A stretch of 64,000 nt of DNA from contig VMSZ01000038.1 in NCBI GenBank assembly GCA_013791885.1, positions 101,990-165,989 of the forward strand, written 5' to 3'. The position numbers and the translations under genes are program-made. The notes under the pieces were generated by a model. It did not search any database, was not told the DNA's origin, and saw only the letters and a list, made by a program, of their open reading frames with translations. Below are positions 1 through 8,084 of the stretch, in pieces (positions within the stretch are counted from its first letter, which is position 1; every line of letters starts with the position of its first letter). Source of the stretch: Sulfurimonas sp. (lineage in GTDB: Bacteria > Campylobacterota > Campylobacteria > Campylobacterales > Sulfurimonadaceae).

Positions 1-57
1 TCATGCCAATATGGCCCGGCAGGATGTGCTGATCCGAAGTATGTGACGAAAAAATAG
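1..57 (+). CDS. 3' end of an upstream gene (partial)
   Basis: The window opens inside a reading frame that runs to a TAG stop at 55-57 and encodes SCQYGPAGCADPKYVTKK. The frame looks coding, but only 18 residues are visible. Because the next two genes are a nitrate-type ABC permease and ATPase that lack a binding protein, this could be the C-terminus of the substrate-binding subunit (NrtA/CmpA class). That is inference from context; the residues alone do not identify the family. Confidence 0.4.
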   Translation, partial: SCQYGPAGCADPKYVTKK

Positions 58-70
58 ACTAAGTACTCAC

Positions 71-122
71 TCCCATGCTCTGCGTGGGAGCGTATATATG
101 CATTCCCACGCAGAGCATGGGA
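71..122. repeat. REP/REPIN-like palindrome
   Basis: Two perfect 19-nt inverted arms, 71-89 and 104-122 (right arm TCCCACGCAGAGCATGGGA), are separated by 14 nt. The TTCCCACGC...GCGTGGGAA type of palindrome is a known kind of dispersed REP element in many proteobacteria, often linked to RAYT (REP-associated tyrosine) transposases. Only one copy is present here and no transposase is in the window. As RNA it would form a very stable hairpin between the upstream gene and the nitrate transporter operon, so it could also separate their expression. Confidence 0.75.
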
Positions 123-134
123 ACAAGTTGCAAA

Positions 135-178
135 TTGAATTTAAAAATAACTAAAGTTTTAGCTATTTTTAAATTCAA
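135..178. promoter_or_regulatory. AT-rich 21-bp hairpin in the nrtB leader
   Basis: Arms 135-155 and 158-178 pair over 21 nt with one mismatch and a 2-nt loop. The dyad sits directly upstream of the ribosome binding site (AAGGA at 183-187) of the ABC permease. It has no clean U-tract for the + strand. It could be a terminator remnant, an mRNA stabiliser or a leader element; the sequence does not decide. Confidence 0.55.
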
Positions 179-192
179 AACGAAGGAATAAA

Positions 193-1008
193 ATGAATTC
201 AGAACTTATAAAAAAAATAGTGCTGCCACTACTCGTGTTTGCGCTTATAATACAAATATGGTCGGCTATTGCAGGAAATGTTGCCTCTTTTCCGACACCG
301 AGCGAAACTTATACAGCTGCGTTTGGCGGGATAGATGAGGATGGTGAAGAGATTATCGGGGTTTTATCCGACCCGTTTTATGTCAACAATCAAGACGATA
401 TGGGTATCTTCTGGCAAATTATGGAATCACTTAAAAGAGTATTCGCCGGATTTGTATTAGCGATTTTAGTCGGTGTTCCTGTTGGCCTGCTAATCGGTAT
501 GAGTAAAAACGCACAGTACGCATTGAACCCGTTTATTCAAATATTTAAGCCGGTTTCACCTTTGGCGTGGCTGCCGCTGTTGCTGTTTATATTTAAAGAT
601 ATCAACTTAACGGCTATTTCGACAATTTTCATTACTTCTATCTGGCCGATTATCATCAACACGGCTTTGGGTGTGAAAAATGTCAGCGAAGATTATATGA
701 ACGTGGCAAAGGTTTTAAGATTTTCTCCACTTGAAAAAATTGTACAGATAATTTTACCGGTAGCTGTACCTTTTATTTTCACTGGAATGCGTCTTTCACT
801 TGGGATTGCATGGCTTGTAATTGTCGCGGCAGAGATGCTGACAGGCGGAATCGGGATTGGTTTTTGGATTTGGGATGAGTATAACAATTTGAACTACCAC
901 AACATTATCATCGGGATTATCGTAGTCGGTCTTATCGGTTTTGTACTCGACATTTTGATGGGAAAAATTGCGGATTATTTTGATTATACAAAGAGAGGAA
1001 AAGCATAA
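193..1008 (+). CDS. nrtB: nitrate-type ABC transporter permease
   Basis: This is an inner-membrane permease of the NrtB/CmpB/SsuC family, 271 residues, with an N-terminal hydrophobic segment and about five further membrane spans. The cytoplasmic EAA-like loop that contacts the ATPase is visible around residues 168-205 (VAKVLRFSPLEKIVQIILP). The start ATG follows AAGGA by 5 nt. Its stop overlaps the ATPase start by one base (TAATG), so the two are translationally coupled. Taurine and sulfonate permeases belong to the same family, so the nitrate assignment rests on the neighbours: NarK-type transporter, CysG and nitrite reductase. Confidence 0.82.
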   Translation: MNSELIKKIVLPLLVFALIIQIWSAIAGNVASFPTPSETYTAAFGGIDEDGEEIIGVLSDPFYVNNQDDMGIFWQIMESLKRVFAGFVLAILVGVPVGLLIGMSKNAQYALNPFIQIFKPVSPLAWLPLLLFIFKDINLTAISTIFITSIWPIIINTALGVKNVSEDYMNVAKVLRFSPLEKIVQIILPVAVPFIFTGMRLSLGIAWLVIVAAEMLTGGIGIGFWIWDEYNNLNYHNIIIGIIVVGLIGFVLDILMGKIADYFDYTKRGKA

Positions 1009-1799
1009 TGAGCAAGTTTTTAAGTTTAGAAGGGATTGAGAAAAGATTTCCTATTCCGGGAAAAGAAGACTATGTGGCTGTGACGGATGTGAATCTTGAG
1101 ATAAAAGAGAATGAGATTATCGCAATTATCGGGCACAGCGGTTGCGGGAAAAGTACGCTCTTAAATATGATCTCCGGTCTTGATGCACAAACAGAGGGTG
1201 CAATATTATTGGAAAACCAGCATGTCAAAGGTCCAGGGCCTGAGCGTGCGGTTGTTTTTCAAAACCACTCACTGCTTCCATGGCTGACAGTGTACCAAAA
1301 CATAGAGATGGCCGTAAAAAAAGTTATGCCCCAGCTGAGTGCATTTGAACTCAGACAAAGAGTTGAGAAGTTTGTAAGTATGGTAAATCTTGACCATGCC
1401 AAAGACAAACTTCCAGGAGAGATAAGCGGTGGTATGAAACAGCGCGTGGGGATTGCCAGAGCACTTTCAATTAAACCAAAAGTACTGCTCATGGACGAGC
1501 CTTTTGGAGCGCTTGATTCACTGACAAGAGCAAATCTGCAAGAGCATCTTATGCGTATTCAGGAGAGTGTGAAAAACACGGTTGTCATTATTACGCATGA
1601 CATTGACGAAGCGGTACTGCTCAGCGACAGAGTTATCATGATGACAAATGGTCCGGATGCGACAATCGGTGAAATTTTAGAGGTAAATATTCCGCGTCCA
1701 CGTAACAGAGTTGAGTTGCAGAGTGACCCGGAATACATCCGTTGCCGTGAAGCAATTTTGAGCTTTTTATATGAGAAATTTGCAAAAGACGATGAATAA
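1008..1799 (+). CDS. nrtD: nitrate-type ABC transporter ATPase
   Basis: This 263-residue ATPase energises the preceding permease. Walker A (GHSGCGKST, about residues 42-50), the ABC signature (ISGGMKQR, about 137-144), Walker B with the catalytic Glu (LLMDEPFGALD) and the H-loop (ITHDIDEA) are all intact. The Q-loop region reads FQNHSLLPWLTVYQNI, typical of NrtD/CmpD/TauB/SsuB ATPases. It lacks the extra C-terminal solute-binding domain of NrtC. The gene overlaps nrtB by 1 nt and is followed by structured repeat copy A, which may end the transcript. Confidence 0.85.
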   Translation: MSKFLSLEGIEKRFPIPGKEDYVAVTDVNLEIKENEIIAIIGHSGCGKSTLLNMISGLDAQTEGAILLENQHVKGPGPERAVVFQNHSLLPWLTVYQNIEMAVKKVMPQLSAFELRQRVEKFVSMVNLDHAKDKLPGEISGGMKQRVGIARALSIKPKVLLMDEPFGALDSLTRANLQEHLMRIQESVKNTVVIITHDIDEAVLLSDRVIMMTNGPDATIGEILEVNIPRPRNRVELQSDPEYIRCREAILSFLYEKFAKDDE

Positions 1800-1827
1800 A
1801 TAGAAGACTTAAAACTGAAGTTTTCTC

Positions 1828-1919
1828 CCCTATTTGGAAGATAGGGTTAGCTTTAGGGGTGGCAAGGGGCTAAAAGTCCCTGCCGATTAAACGGACGCGT
1901 TCGTTTAAGTGCATAACAT
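1828..1919 (+). repeat. structured intergenic repeat, copy A
   Basis: First of three copies of a three-hairpin element (others at 7968 and 40130). Stem 1 is CCCTAT/ATAGGG (1828-1833 with 1841-1846). The conserved core TAGCTTTAGGGG begins at 1848. Stem 2 is AGGGGC/GTCCCT with one wobble pair. Stem 3 pairs TTAAACGGAC with GTTCGTTTAA, ending near 1909. The right end GTGCATAACAT is identical to copy B. It lies just 3' of nrtD and ends 12 nt before the -10 of the next gene. Confidence 0.75.
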
Positions 1920-1930
1920 AAGTAATAGTA

Positions 1931-1936
1931 TATAAT
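1931..1936 (+). promoter_or_regulatory. -10 box (TATAAT) of the phosphatase/kinase gene
   Basis: A perfect TATAAT lies 28 nt before the ATG at 1965 and directly after repeat copy A. No clear -35 is seen, as is usual for Campylobacterota sigma-70 promoters. Confidence 0.6.
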
Positions 1937-1964
1937 CGATAAAATATTTTTATAAAGAGTGAAA

Positions 1965-3611
1965 ATGAGCTCAAACAATATAAAGTTTTCCGCTTTTTCT
2001 CTTGCTAAACGCAAGGAGCTTGTGGGGGATGATTTTTATGATGCAAAAACCATAGGCGGTGTGACAATCGCCATTGTCTGTGATGGCGTTGGCAGTGCCG
2101 AGGAGGGTGCTGAAGCGGCAAAACGCACGACAAACTATCTTATGAATAACTTCAAAAACCGCCCAAAAAGCTGGAGTATCGAAAAATCAATCAAGAGTTT
2201 CATTCAATCTATAAACGCCATCTTATACGAAGAATCACAAATAAATTATGAACGCTCAGAGCTTGTAACGACACTCACTCTTGTAGTGCTTGAGGGAAAC
2301 AGACTCTACGGTGCAAACGTGGGAGACAGCCGTGTGTATCTTCAGAGAAACAACGAGATACATCAACTCTCCTCGGACCATTCTATGGATGAAGCAGGAT
2401 ATGAGAATGTTCTTACTCAGGCCATAGGGATTGCTCCTGAAGTGGATATTTACTACTTTGAAAATATTCTGGAAAAAGATGATTTTATTCTTTTGTGCAG
2501 CGATGGGCTTTATACTATTATGAGCAAAGACCGTTTGAGTAAAGGGCTTGGTCTGGGAGCGCATTCGTTGGTTAAAAAAGCGAGTTCGCTTATGGAGGAC
2601 AATCTTCCTGATGACACTACGGCAATTGTTTTAGAAGTGTTAAATGCAGATGAAAAAGAGCTGCTCAAGAGACAAAATGTTCCTATTCCTAAGAGTCTTA
2701 AAGCAGGGCAAAATATCGATGGCTATATTTTAGAAAAGTCCTTAATCCAAAACGACAGAACATGGATAGCGTTTAAAAAAACAAAACGTTATGTACTTAA
2801 ATTTGCGCCAATAGAAGCGATAGATGATGAGACAATCTTAGACTTGTTTGTTAAAGAAGCCTGGAATGCTAAGCGGCTTAAGGCAGACTTTTTTGCCAAA
2901 GCGGTCATTCCAAAAAATAGAACGGCACGTTACTATGTGATGGAACTTTTTGATGGGGAAGATTTAGGTAAATACCTCAAAACGCAGCAACTCAGTATTG
3001 ATGATGGAGTGAAGCTTGCACAAACGCTGTTAAAAATGTCTCAGTTTTTACTCAAATACGATTTAGTCCATGGCGATATAAAACCTGAAAATATCATGCT
3101 TTGTAAAGATGAAAAAAGACATTTTGAATTTAAAATCATAGACTTTGGAAGTATTACAGAGATTTTTTCGACGCATTCAAAAGCGGGAACACCGAGCTTT
3201 TTGTCTCCTGAGCGTTTTGTAAATGAGGCCATCAGCGAAACAAGCGAGATATTTGCAATAGGTGTGACGCTCTATTTGGCACTCACGGGAAAATATCCTT
3301 ACGGGGAGATAGAACCTTTTCAAAACCCTGCGTTTAAAGAGGCAAAAAAACCAAGCACCTACAATAAAAACATCCCCGATTGGCTTGACAGCGTCATTTT
3401 ACGTTCTATAGCCATCGACAAAGAACAGCGATATGCGTATTACTCCGAGATGGCTTATGAGCTTTCAAATCCTCAAAAAGTAAAACCTTTCTTTGCAAAA
3501 GGCGCAACACTTATTGAACGTTCACCTCTTGCGTTTTATAGAACAGGCTTTATCCTTATGACAGTACTCAGTATGGCACTTCTGCTTCTTATAGGCTACC
3601 AAAACAGTTAA
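1965..3611 (+). CDS. fused PP2C phosphatase / serine-threonine kinase
   Basis: A 548-residue membrane-anchored signalling protein. Residues about 1-230 are a PPM/PP2C phosphatase with its metal-binding motifs (VGDDFYD, CDGVG, GANVGDSR, LLCSDGLY, DDTTA). Residues about 255-505 are a protein kinase with the invariant Lys (YVLKF), HGDIKPEN catalytic loop and DFGS; no classical glycine loop is evident. One hydrophobic helix near residues 522-545 ends the protein. I chose ATG 1965 (AAGAG 5 nt upstream) over the GTG at 1959. Similar phosphatase-kinase genes lie in nitrate assimilation clusters of other proteobacteria (for example Pseudomonas), so a regulatory role over nitrate uptake or reduction is plausible but not shown. 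Confidence 0.85.
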   Translation: MSSNNIKFSAFSLAKRKELVGDDFYDAKTIGGVTIAIVCDGVGSAEEGAEAAKRTTNYLMNNFKNRPKSWSIEKSIKSFIQSINAILYEESQINYERSELVTTLTLVVLEGNRLYGANVGDSRVYLQRNNEIHQLSSDHSMDEAGYENVLTQAIGIAPEVDIYYFENILEKDDFILLCSDGLYTIMSKDRLSKGLGLGAHSLVKKASSLMEDNLPDDTTAIVLEVLNADEKELLKRQNVPIPKSLKAGQNIDGYILEKSLIQNDRTWIAFKKTKRYVLKFAPIEAIDDETILDLFVKEAWNAKRLKADFFAKAVIPKNRTARYYVMELFDGEDLGKYLKTQQLSIDDGVKLAQTLLKMSQFLLKYDLVHGDIKPENIMLCKDEKRHFEFKIIDFGSITEIFSTHSKAGTPSFLSPERFVNEAISETSEIFAIGVTLYLALTGKYPYGEIEPFQNPAFKEAKKPSTYNKNIPDWLDSVILRSIAIDKEQRYAYYSEMAYELSNPQKVKPFFAKGATLIERSPLAFYRTGFILMTVLSMALLLLIGYQNS

Positions 3612-3708
3612 AAAATTGTTTTTCAGAATTCAGTACTTTTATGTAATATTAAGTATTGACTGTATAAATATTAGGCAATTACATGCGTATATTCCATTCT
3701 TAAAGCAG

Positions 3709-3714
3709 TATAAT
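3709..3714 (+). promoter_or_regulatory. -10 box (TATAAT) of narK
   Basis: TATAAT lies 49 nt before the narK ATG, giving a leader of about 40 nt with AAGGA before the start. narK and the two genes behind it are packed without gaps, so this promoter probably drives the narK–cysG–nirA operon. Confidence 0.6.
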
Positions 3715-3763
3715 TTTTCCAATAAATAAAACTTAATGAAAAGTTAAGTTACAAGGAAAAAAG

Positions 3764-5044
3764 ATGGCGGGATTTAAAGATTTAAAAGGACAAGGGCATG
3801 CACCGACGCTGTTCATGGCTTTTTTGTATTTCGATATGAGTTTTATGGTTTGGACTATGCTTGGTCCCTTAAGCACCGAGATTACGGAAGCTTTAGCACT
3901 TACCGGGCATATAATGAGTGCAGGAGAAAAAGCAACGCTTCTTTCTCTTCCGATTCTCTCAGGTGCACTGCTGAGAATCTTGCTTGGATTCGGTGTTGAT
4001 AAACTTGGAGCTAAAGTTACTGCTTTGATGGCACAAACCGTTGTTATTGCAGCGCTATTAACTGCTTTTTTCATGGGCAGCGACATTACATACAACGCAC
4101 TCTTAATTGTTGCGCTAGGTCTTGGTTTTGCAGGGGCATCTTTTGCGGTGGCACTTCCACAGGCAGGTCAATGGTATCCGCCAAAGCTTCAGGGTGTTGT
4201 TTTGGGAATTGCAGGAGCCGGAAATATCGGTGTAGTCATCGACTTCTTGTTTGCGCCTAAAATTGCGGAACTTTGGGGCTGGGAATCAGTCTTTGGTGTT
4301 GGTGCGGCTATGGCGATTGTTGTTCTTATCGCTTACGCATTTCTTGCTAAAAACGCTCCCGCGGAAGTTTACACGGCTCGTCCTAAAAAGTTAAAAGACT
4401 ACGGCAAGCTGCTTAAAGACAAAGACACTTGGTGGTTTAACCTCTTTTATGCGGTAAGTTTTGGCGGGTTTGTCGGGTTTGCAGGATATATGAAAGTTTA
4501 CTTAATGAGCACTTACCAGGCTGACATGAGCGCTTTTGGCTTGGATGTTTTGGATGAGGGAAATGTAAAAGTTGTTGCAGGCTATTTTGGTGCTTTATGT
4601 ATCTTCGCAGGGGCTGTTTTACGTCCTGTAGGCGGGGCTATTGCAGACAAACTTGGCGGAATTAAATCACTCTATATTTTCTTTGGGACAGTTATTCTTT
4701 TAGCAGTTTTAAACGCAAGCATGACCCTGCCTTTTGGTGTAGCTATCTTGGTCTTGTTTTTAATCATGGCTAACCTCGGTATGGCAAACGGCGCAGTGTT
4801 TCAACTCGTACCACAAAGATTTGGCAAGGATATCGGGATTATGACGGGAATCATCGGTGCAGCCGGCGGTCTTGGCGGAACGGCTCTTATTAAAACACTT
4901 GGCTGGTCTAAAGGTGCGTTTGATGGTTACGCGGCAGGATTTATGATCTTTGCAGCGGTTGTTATGGTCGCACTCATGGGCATCTCTCTTGTAAAAACAA
5001 GATGGAGAACGACATGGGGCGTTCAAGCTGGCGGAAGGATATAA
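3764..5044 (+). CDS. narK: NarK/NasA-type nitrate/nitrite transporter
   Basis: A 426-residue inner-membrane MFS transporter with about 12 hydrophobic segments. The nitrate/nitrite porter signature is clear around residues 120-165 (GASFAVALPQAGQWYPPKLQ followed by GIAGAGNIGVV), and a second nitrate-signature-like segment (GIIGAAGGLGGTAL) lies near residues 365-378. It takes up nitrate, or exports nitrite in exchange. Being followed 1 nt later by cysG and then nitrite reductase, it most likely serves assimilation. It provides a second nitrate entry route beside the ABC system upstream. Confidence 0.9.
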   Translation: MAGFKDLKGQGHAPTLFMAFLYFDMSFMVWTMLGPLSTEITEALALTGHIMSAGEKATLLSLPILSGALLRILLGFGVDKLGAKVTALMAQTVVIAALLTAFFMGSDITYNALLIVALGLGFAGASFAVALPQAGQWYPPKLQGVVLGIAGAGNIGVVIDFLFAPKIAELWGWESVFGVGAAMAIVVLIAYAFLAKNAPAEVYTARPKKLKDYGKLLKDKDTWWFNLFYAVSFGGFVGFAGYMKVYLMSTYQADMSAFGLDVLDEGNVKVVAGYFGALCIFAGAVLRPVGGAIADKLGGIKSLYIFFGTVILLAVLNASMTLPFGVAILVLFLIMANLGMANGAVFQLVPQRFGKDIGIMTGIIGAAGGLGGTALIKTLGWSKGAFDGYAAGFMIFAAVVMVALMGISLVKTRWRTTWGVQAGGRI

Positions 5045-5045
5045 A

Positions 5046-6335
5046 ATGCAATACAAAACCCTGCCAATCGTGTTGAAAGATATGAAAGTCCTGCTCATTG
5101 GAGGGGGCAAAGTAGCGCTTCAAAAGGCGGAAGTTATGCAGAGAAACGCAGTTGATTTTGAGTGCGTTTCTTCTGCTTTTATTGAAGAATTTCAAAGTAT
5201 AAACGCAAGACAAACGCAGAAAGATTTTGAACGGGGAGATTTGCAAAACTACGCAGTTGTCGTAGATGCGACAGGTTGTGAAGATGTTATGAACAGCCTT
5301 TTGGCACATAAAAAAGAGCTAAATTTTCTCTACAACTGCGTGGACGTTCCGGCTGTGTGTGACTTCTTTTTTGCCGCACTTTTGGAGTACGGTTCACTTA
5401 AAATAGCAGTGTCCTCTTCTGGCGCAAGTCCAACGCTTGCACAAAGTGTACGTGAGAAGATACAAAGAGTATTGCCAAAAGAGCTTGAGAGCTTAAACGC
5501 AGCACTTCAGAGTAAACGCAGTGAAGGAATAATAGACATCAACGAGGCTAAAAAAGAGGCAAAAAAACTCTTAGGCAAGGTAACACTTGTCGGCTGCGGA
5601 ACAGGTGATGTTGACCTTTTGACACTCAAAGCTTACAAAAGTATTCAAAACGCAGACGTGGTTTTTATCGACCATCTTATTAGCGATGAAATAATTGAGA
5701 TTATTCCCAAAGATACGATGAAAATCTCGGTAGGCAAACAAAAAGGCGCACATAGCGTCAAACAGGAAAAAATCAACGAGATGCTCATTGAGTACGCCTC
5801 AAACGGCTTCGAAGTTGCGCGTCTTAAAGCAGGTGATCCTTACATTTTTGGTCGCGGAGCAGAAGAGGCTCAGGCACTCATAGAACATAACATTCGTGTA
5901 GATGTCATTCCTGGAATTTCGTCTGCCATAGCTGGACCGCTGAGCGCGGGGATTGCACCGACAGCCCGTGGGTATGCAACAAACCTCTCCATTGTTTCGG
6001 CGCACTTGGCAGGAAACTCCATCAACACCGAATGGATAGATTTACTTAAGATGAAAAACCACACAACCATTGTGCTTATGGGGCTTTCACGTGCAGATGA
6101 AATTGTAAAAGCGGCGCTTGAGGCCGGAGCCGATGCTAACATGCCAACGGCAATTATCTCAAACGCTTCAAGACCAAACCAAACGCGAATTATTACAACC
6201 CTAAGAGAGTTGCCAAGTTTTGCAAAAGATGCACCTAGACCGGGGATTATCGTCTTTGGGGATGTGGTGAACTTAGCAAAAATACTTCCGAGTTATGAGA
6301 TGAAAGAGGAGATATGTGATGAAAAGATTGCATGA
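5046..6335 (+). CDS. cysG: siroheme synthase (CysG-type, bifunctional)
   Basis: A 429-residue fusion. Residues about 8-150 are the NAD-dependent precorrin-2 dehydrogenase/ferrochelatase part (VLLIGGGKVALQKAE). Residues about 178-415 are uroporphyrinogen-III C-methyltransferase (VGCGTGDVDLLTLKA, GDPYIFGRGAEE, PGISSAIAGP). It makes siroheme, the cofactor of the nitrite reductase encoded directly downstream. It starts one base after the narK stop and overlaps the next gene. Five exact copies of the octamer AAACGCAG (5144, 5212, 5495, 5514, 5648) lie within its first half. Confidence 0.92.
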   Translation: MQYKTLPIVLKDMKVLLIGGGKVALQKAEVMQRNAVDFECVSSAFIEEFQSINARQTQKDFERGDLQNYAVVVDATGCEDVMNSLLAHKKELNFLYNCVDVPAVCDFFFAALLEYGSLKIAVSSSGASPTLAQSVREKIQRVLPKELESLNAALQSKRSEGIIDINEAKKEAKKLLGKVTLVGCGTGDVDLLTLKAYKSIQNADVVFIDHLISDEIIEIIPKDTMKISVGKQKGAHSVKQEKINEMLIEYASNGFEVARLKAGDPYIFGRGAEEAQALIEHNIRVDVIPGISSAIAGPLSAGIAPTARGYATNLSIVSAHLAGNSINTEWIDLLKMKNHTTIVLMGLSRADEIVKAALEAGADANMPTAIISNASRPNQTRIITTLRELPSFAKDAPRPGIIVFGDVVNLAKILPSYEMKEEICDEKIA

Positions 6336-7914
6336 GGCTTACGCCGCACACAGTAAAAAAGTCAATAAAATTGAGCAGATGAAGGAGTTAAAAACACCAA
6401 TGTCTGTTTATGTTAACCTAAAAATTCTTTGCGAAAACGGCTATGAAAATCTCAAAGATGAAGACAGTAAATATTTTCTCAAATGTTTTGGATTGTTTGA
6501 CAAGGGCGAGGGCGAGTTTATGATTCGTGTGCGTGTTCCTGCGGGGCAACTCAGCCTTGAACAGGCTTTGGCAATTGGTAAAATATCCAAAGAGTTTGGA
6601 AATGACTACATAGATATCACCACAAGACAGCAGATAGAGCTGCGTTTTATAAAGTTTGAAAATCTTTACGAGGTCATAACAAGTTTGGATTTAGCGGGGC
6701 TTACGACGTTTCAGACGGGGATTGACAACTTTAGAAATATCGTTACTTCTTCATACGACGGACTCAGCGAAGAGAGTTTGATTACATGTATGCCGATTAT
6801 CGAAGAGCTTCAAGAGATATTTTTGAAAAAAGAGGAGTGGACGGGCGTTTTGCCTCGTAAATTTAACGCAGCAATTTTGGGAACACAAACCAATGACTGC
6901 AATATTTTCGGGCATGACTGCTCGTTTATTCTTGCAAAAAAAGGCGAGGCTTTGGGTTTTAATCTTTACCTTGGCGGAAGAGTCGGGATGCAAGCACAAG
7001 ACAGCGGACTGTTTGTAAAACCAGAGGATGTAAAAGAGGCATTTTTGTCTGTCATATCTTTGTTTAAAGAGTTTGGATTTCGAGACAACCGTAACAAAAA
7101 CCGCCTGCATTTTCTTATAGAAGAGGTCGGTATGCAAGCTTTTGCGGAGGCTATTGTGCAGACGACAAAAGCAAAATTGGGGAGTTCCGGAGAAATTCTG
7201 CTTGCAAATGAACACAAAATTCCTGCTGATGGCATAGTTAAACTGAAAGAGGGAAAATCGGCACTTTTGTTTAATATTCCTTCCGGGATTTTTAGCGGAA
7301 GCGACCTCCTTGCCTCTGCTGAGGAAGCCCAAGAAGTTGGCGGTGAGCTGCGTTTATCGATAGAGCAGAGTTTTTACATCGTCTGCAGGGATGAAGATAT
7401 TGGCAAAATAAAAGAGAGTGAGATATATGCAAAATACGCGAAATATCAAAATCCTTATTTTGTTCACCAAATAGCCTGTGCAGGGACTGCGACTTGTTCT
7501 TTTGGTGTTATTCCTAATAAGCCTGATGCTATTGAGATGGCGGAATATTTGTACAAAGAGGTGCCGCTTGAAGATGCAAAGGTAAGAATGTACTGGTCGG
7601 CGTGTCCAAAAGGGTGCGGAATTCACGGCATTGCCGACATTGGTTTTGAAGGTTGCAAGGCCAAGGACGCCAATGGTGAAACTTGTTTTGGAGTACACAT
7701 TCTTCTAGGTGGAAAAGCCGCAACACAGGCGCAAGAAGCAAGAATTATTTATAAAGCCGTGCCTTTAAGTGAAGCAAAATATACGGTAAAAAAAATCATG
7801 CTTATGTATAAAAAGGAAAGAGAAGCGGGTGAGAGTTTCGAGAGCTTTGAGAGCCGTGTTTTAAGCTGTTTGGAAAACGAGGCTTTGGTGGAAAAAATAG
7901 AGAGTTATCACTGA
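6319..7914 (+). CDS. nirA: ferredoxin-type nitrite reductase (siroheme, 4Fe-4S)
   Basis: A 531-residue nitrite/sulfite reductase hemoprotein that reduces nitrite to ammonium in the cytoplasm with ferredoxin electrons. The four cysteines of the coupled [4Fe-4S]–siroheme centre are present as CAGTATC (C-x5-C) and CPKGC (C-x3-C), and the anion-binding TTRQQIELR motif lies near residue 95. ATG 6319 is preferred to GTG 6316 because GAGGAG ends 7 nt upstream. It overlaps cysG by 17 nt. Sulfite reductase is the alternative reading; cysG and nitrate transporters next door favour nitrite. Confidence 0.88.
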   Translation: MKRLHEAYAAHSKKVNKIEQMKELKTPMSVYVNLKILCENGYENLKDEDSKYFLKCFGLFDKGEGEFMIRVRVPAGQLSLEQALAIGKISKEFGNDYIDITTRQQIELRFIKFENLYEVITSLDLAGLTTFQTGIDNFRNIVTSSYDGLSEESLITCMPIIEELQEIFLKKEEWTGVLPRKFNAAILGTQTNDCNIFGHDCSFILAKKGEALGFNLYLGGRVGMQAQDSGLFVKPEDVKEAFLSVISLFKEFGFRDNRNKNRLHFLIEEVGMQAFAEAIVQTTKAKLGSSGEILLANEHKIPADGIVKLKEGKSALLFNIPSGIFSGSDLLASAEEAQEVGGELRLSIEQSFYIVCRDEDIGKIKESEIYAKYAKYQNPYFVHQIACAGTATCSFGVIPNKPDAIEMAEYLYKEVPLEDAKVRMYWSACPKGCGIHGIADIGFEGCKAKDANGETCFGVHILLGGKAATQAQEARIIYKAVPLSEAKYTVKKIMLMYKKEREAGESFESFESRVLSCLENEALVEKIESYH

Positions 7915-7967
7915 TTTTAAGCACTCAAATCAGCTAAGTCCATTTGAGCGGTAAGGACAGTTACTCT

Positions 7968-8059
7968 CCCGTATCCGACAGATACGGGTAGCTTTAGGGG
8001 GTTGTAGGGACATTTGTCCCTGCCACTAAAACGGACGAGTTCGTTTTAGTGCATAACAT
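7968..8059 (+). repeat. structured intergenic repeat, copy B
   Basis: Best-preserved copy. Stem 1 CCCGTATC/GATACGGG (7968-7975, 7981-7988); core TAGCTTTAGGGGG; stem 2 AGGGAC/GTCCCT (8006-8011, 8016-8021); stem 3 ACTAAAACGGAC/GTTCGTTTTAGT (8025-8036, 8039-8050, one G-U). It ends in the same GTGCATAACAT as copy A, 14 nt before the -10 of the next gene. It follows nirA, whose transcript it may terminate or protect. Confidence 0.8.
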
Positions 8060-8072
8060 GAATCATATGTGA

Positions 8073-8078
8073 TACAAT
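8073..8078 (+). promoter_or_regulatory. -10-like TACAAT next to the start codon
   Basis: TACAAT ends only 6 nt before the ATG at 8085, and no Shine-Dalgarno sequence is present. Transcription from this box would begin at or next to the ATG, giving a leaderless mRNA. An in-frame stop at 8070-8072 excludes an earlier start. Confidence 0.4.
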
Positions 8079-8084
8079 CATGCC

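Noticed and set aside
6751..7332. 193-codon frame on the - strand inside the nitrite reductase gene
   Set aside because: The + strand frame has all siroheme and cluster ligands; the antisense frame has no recognisable features.
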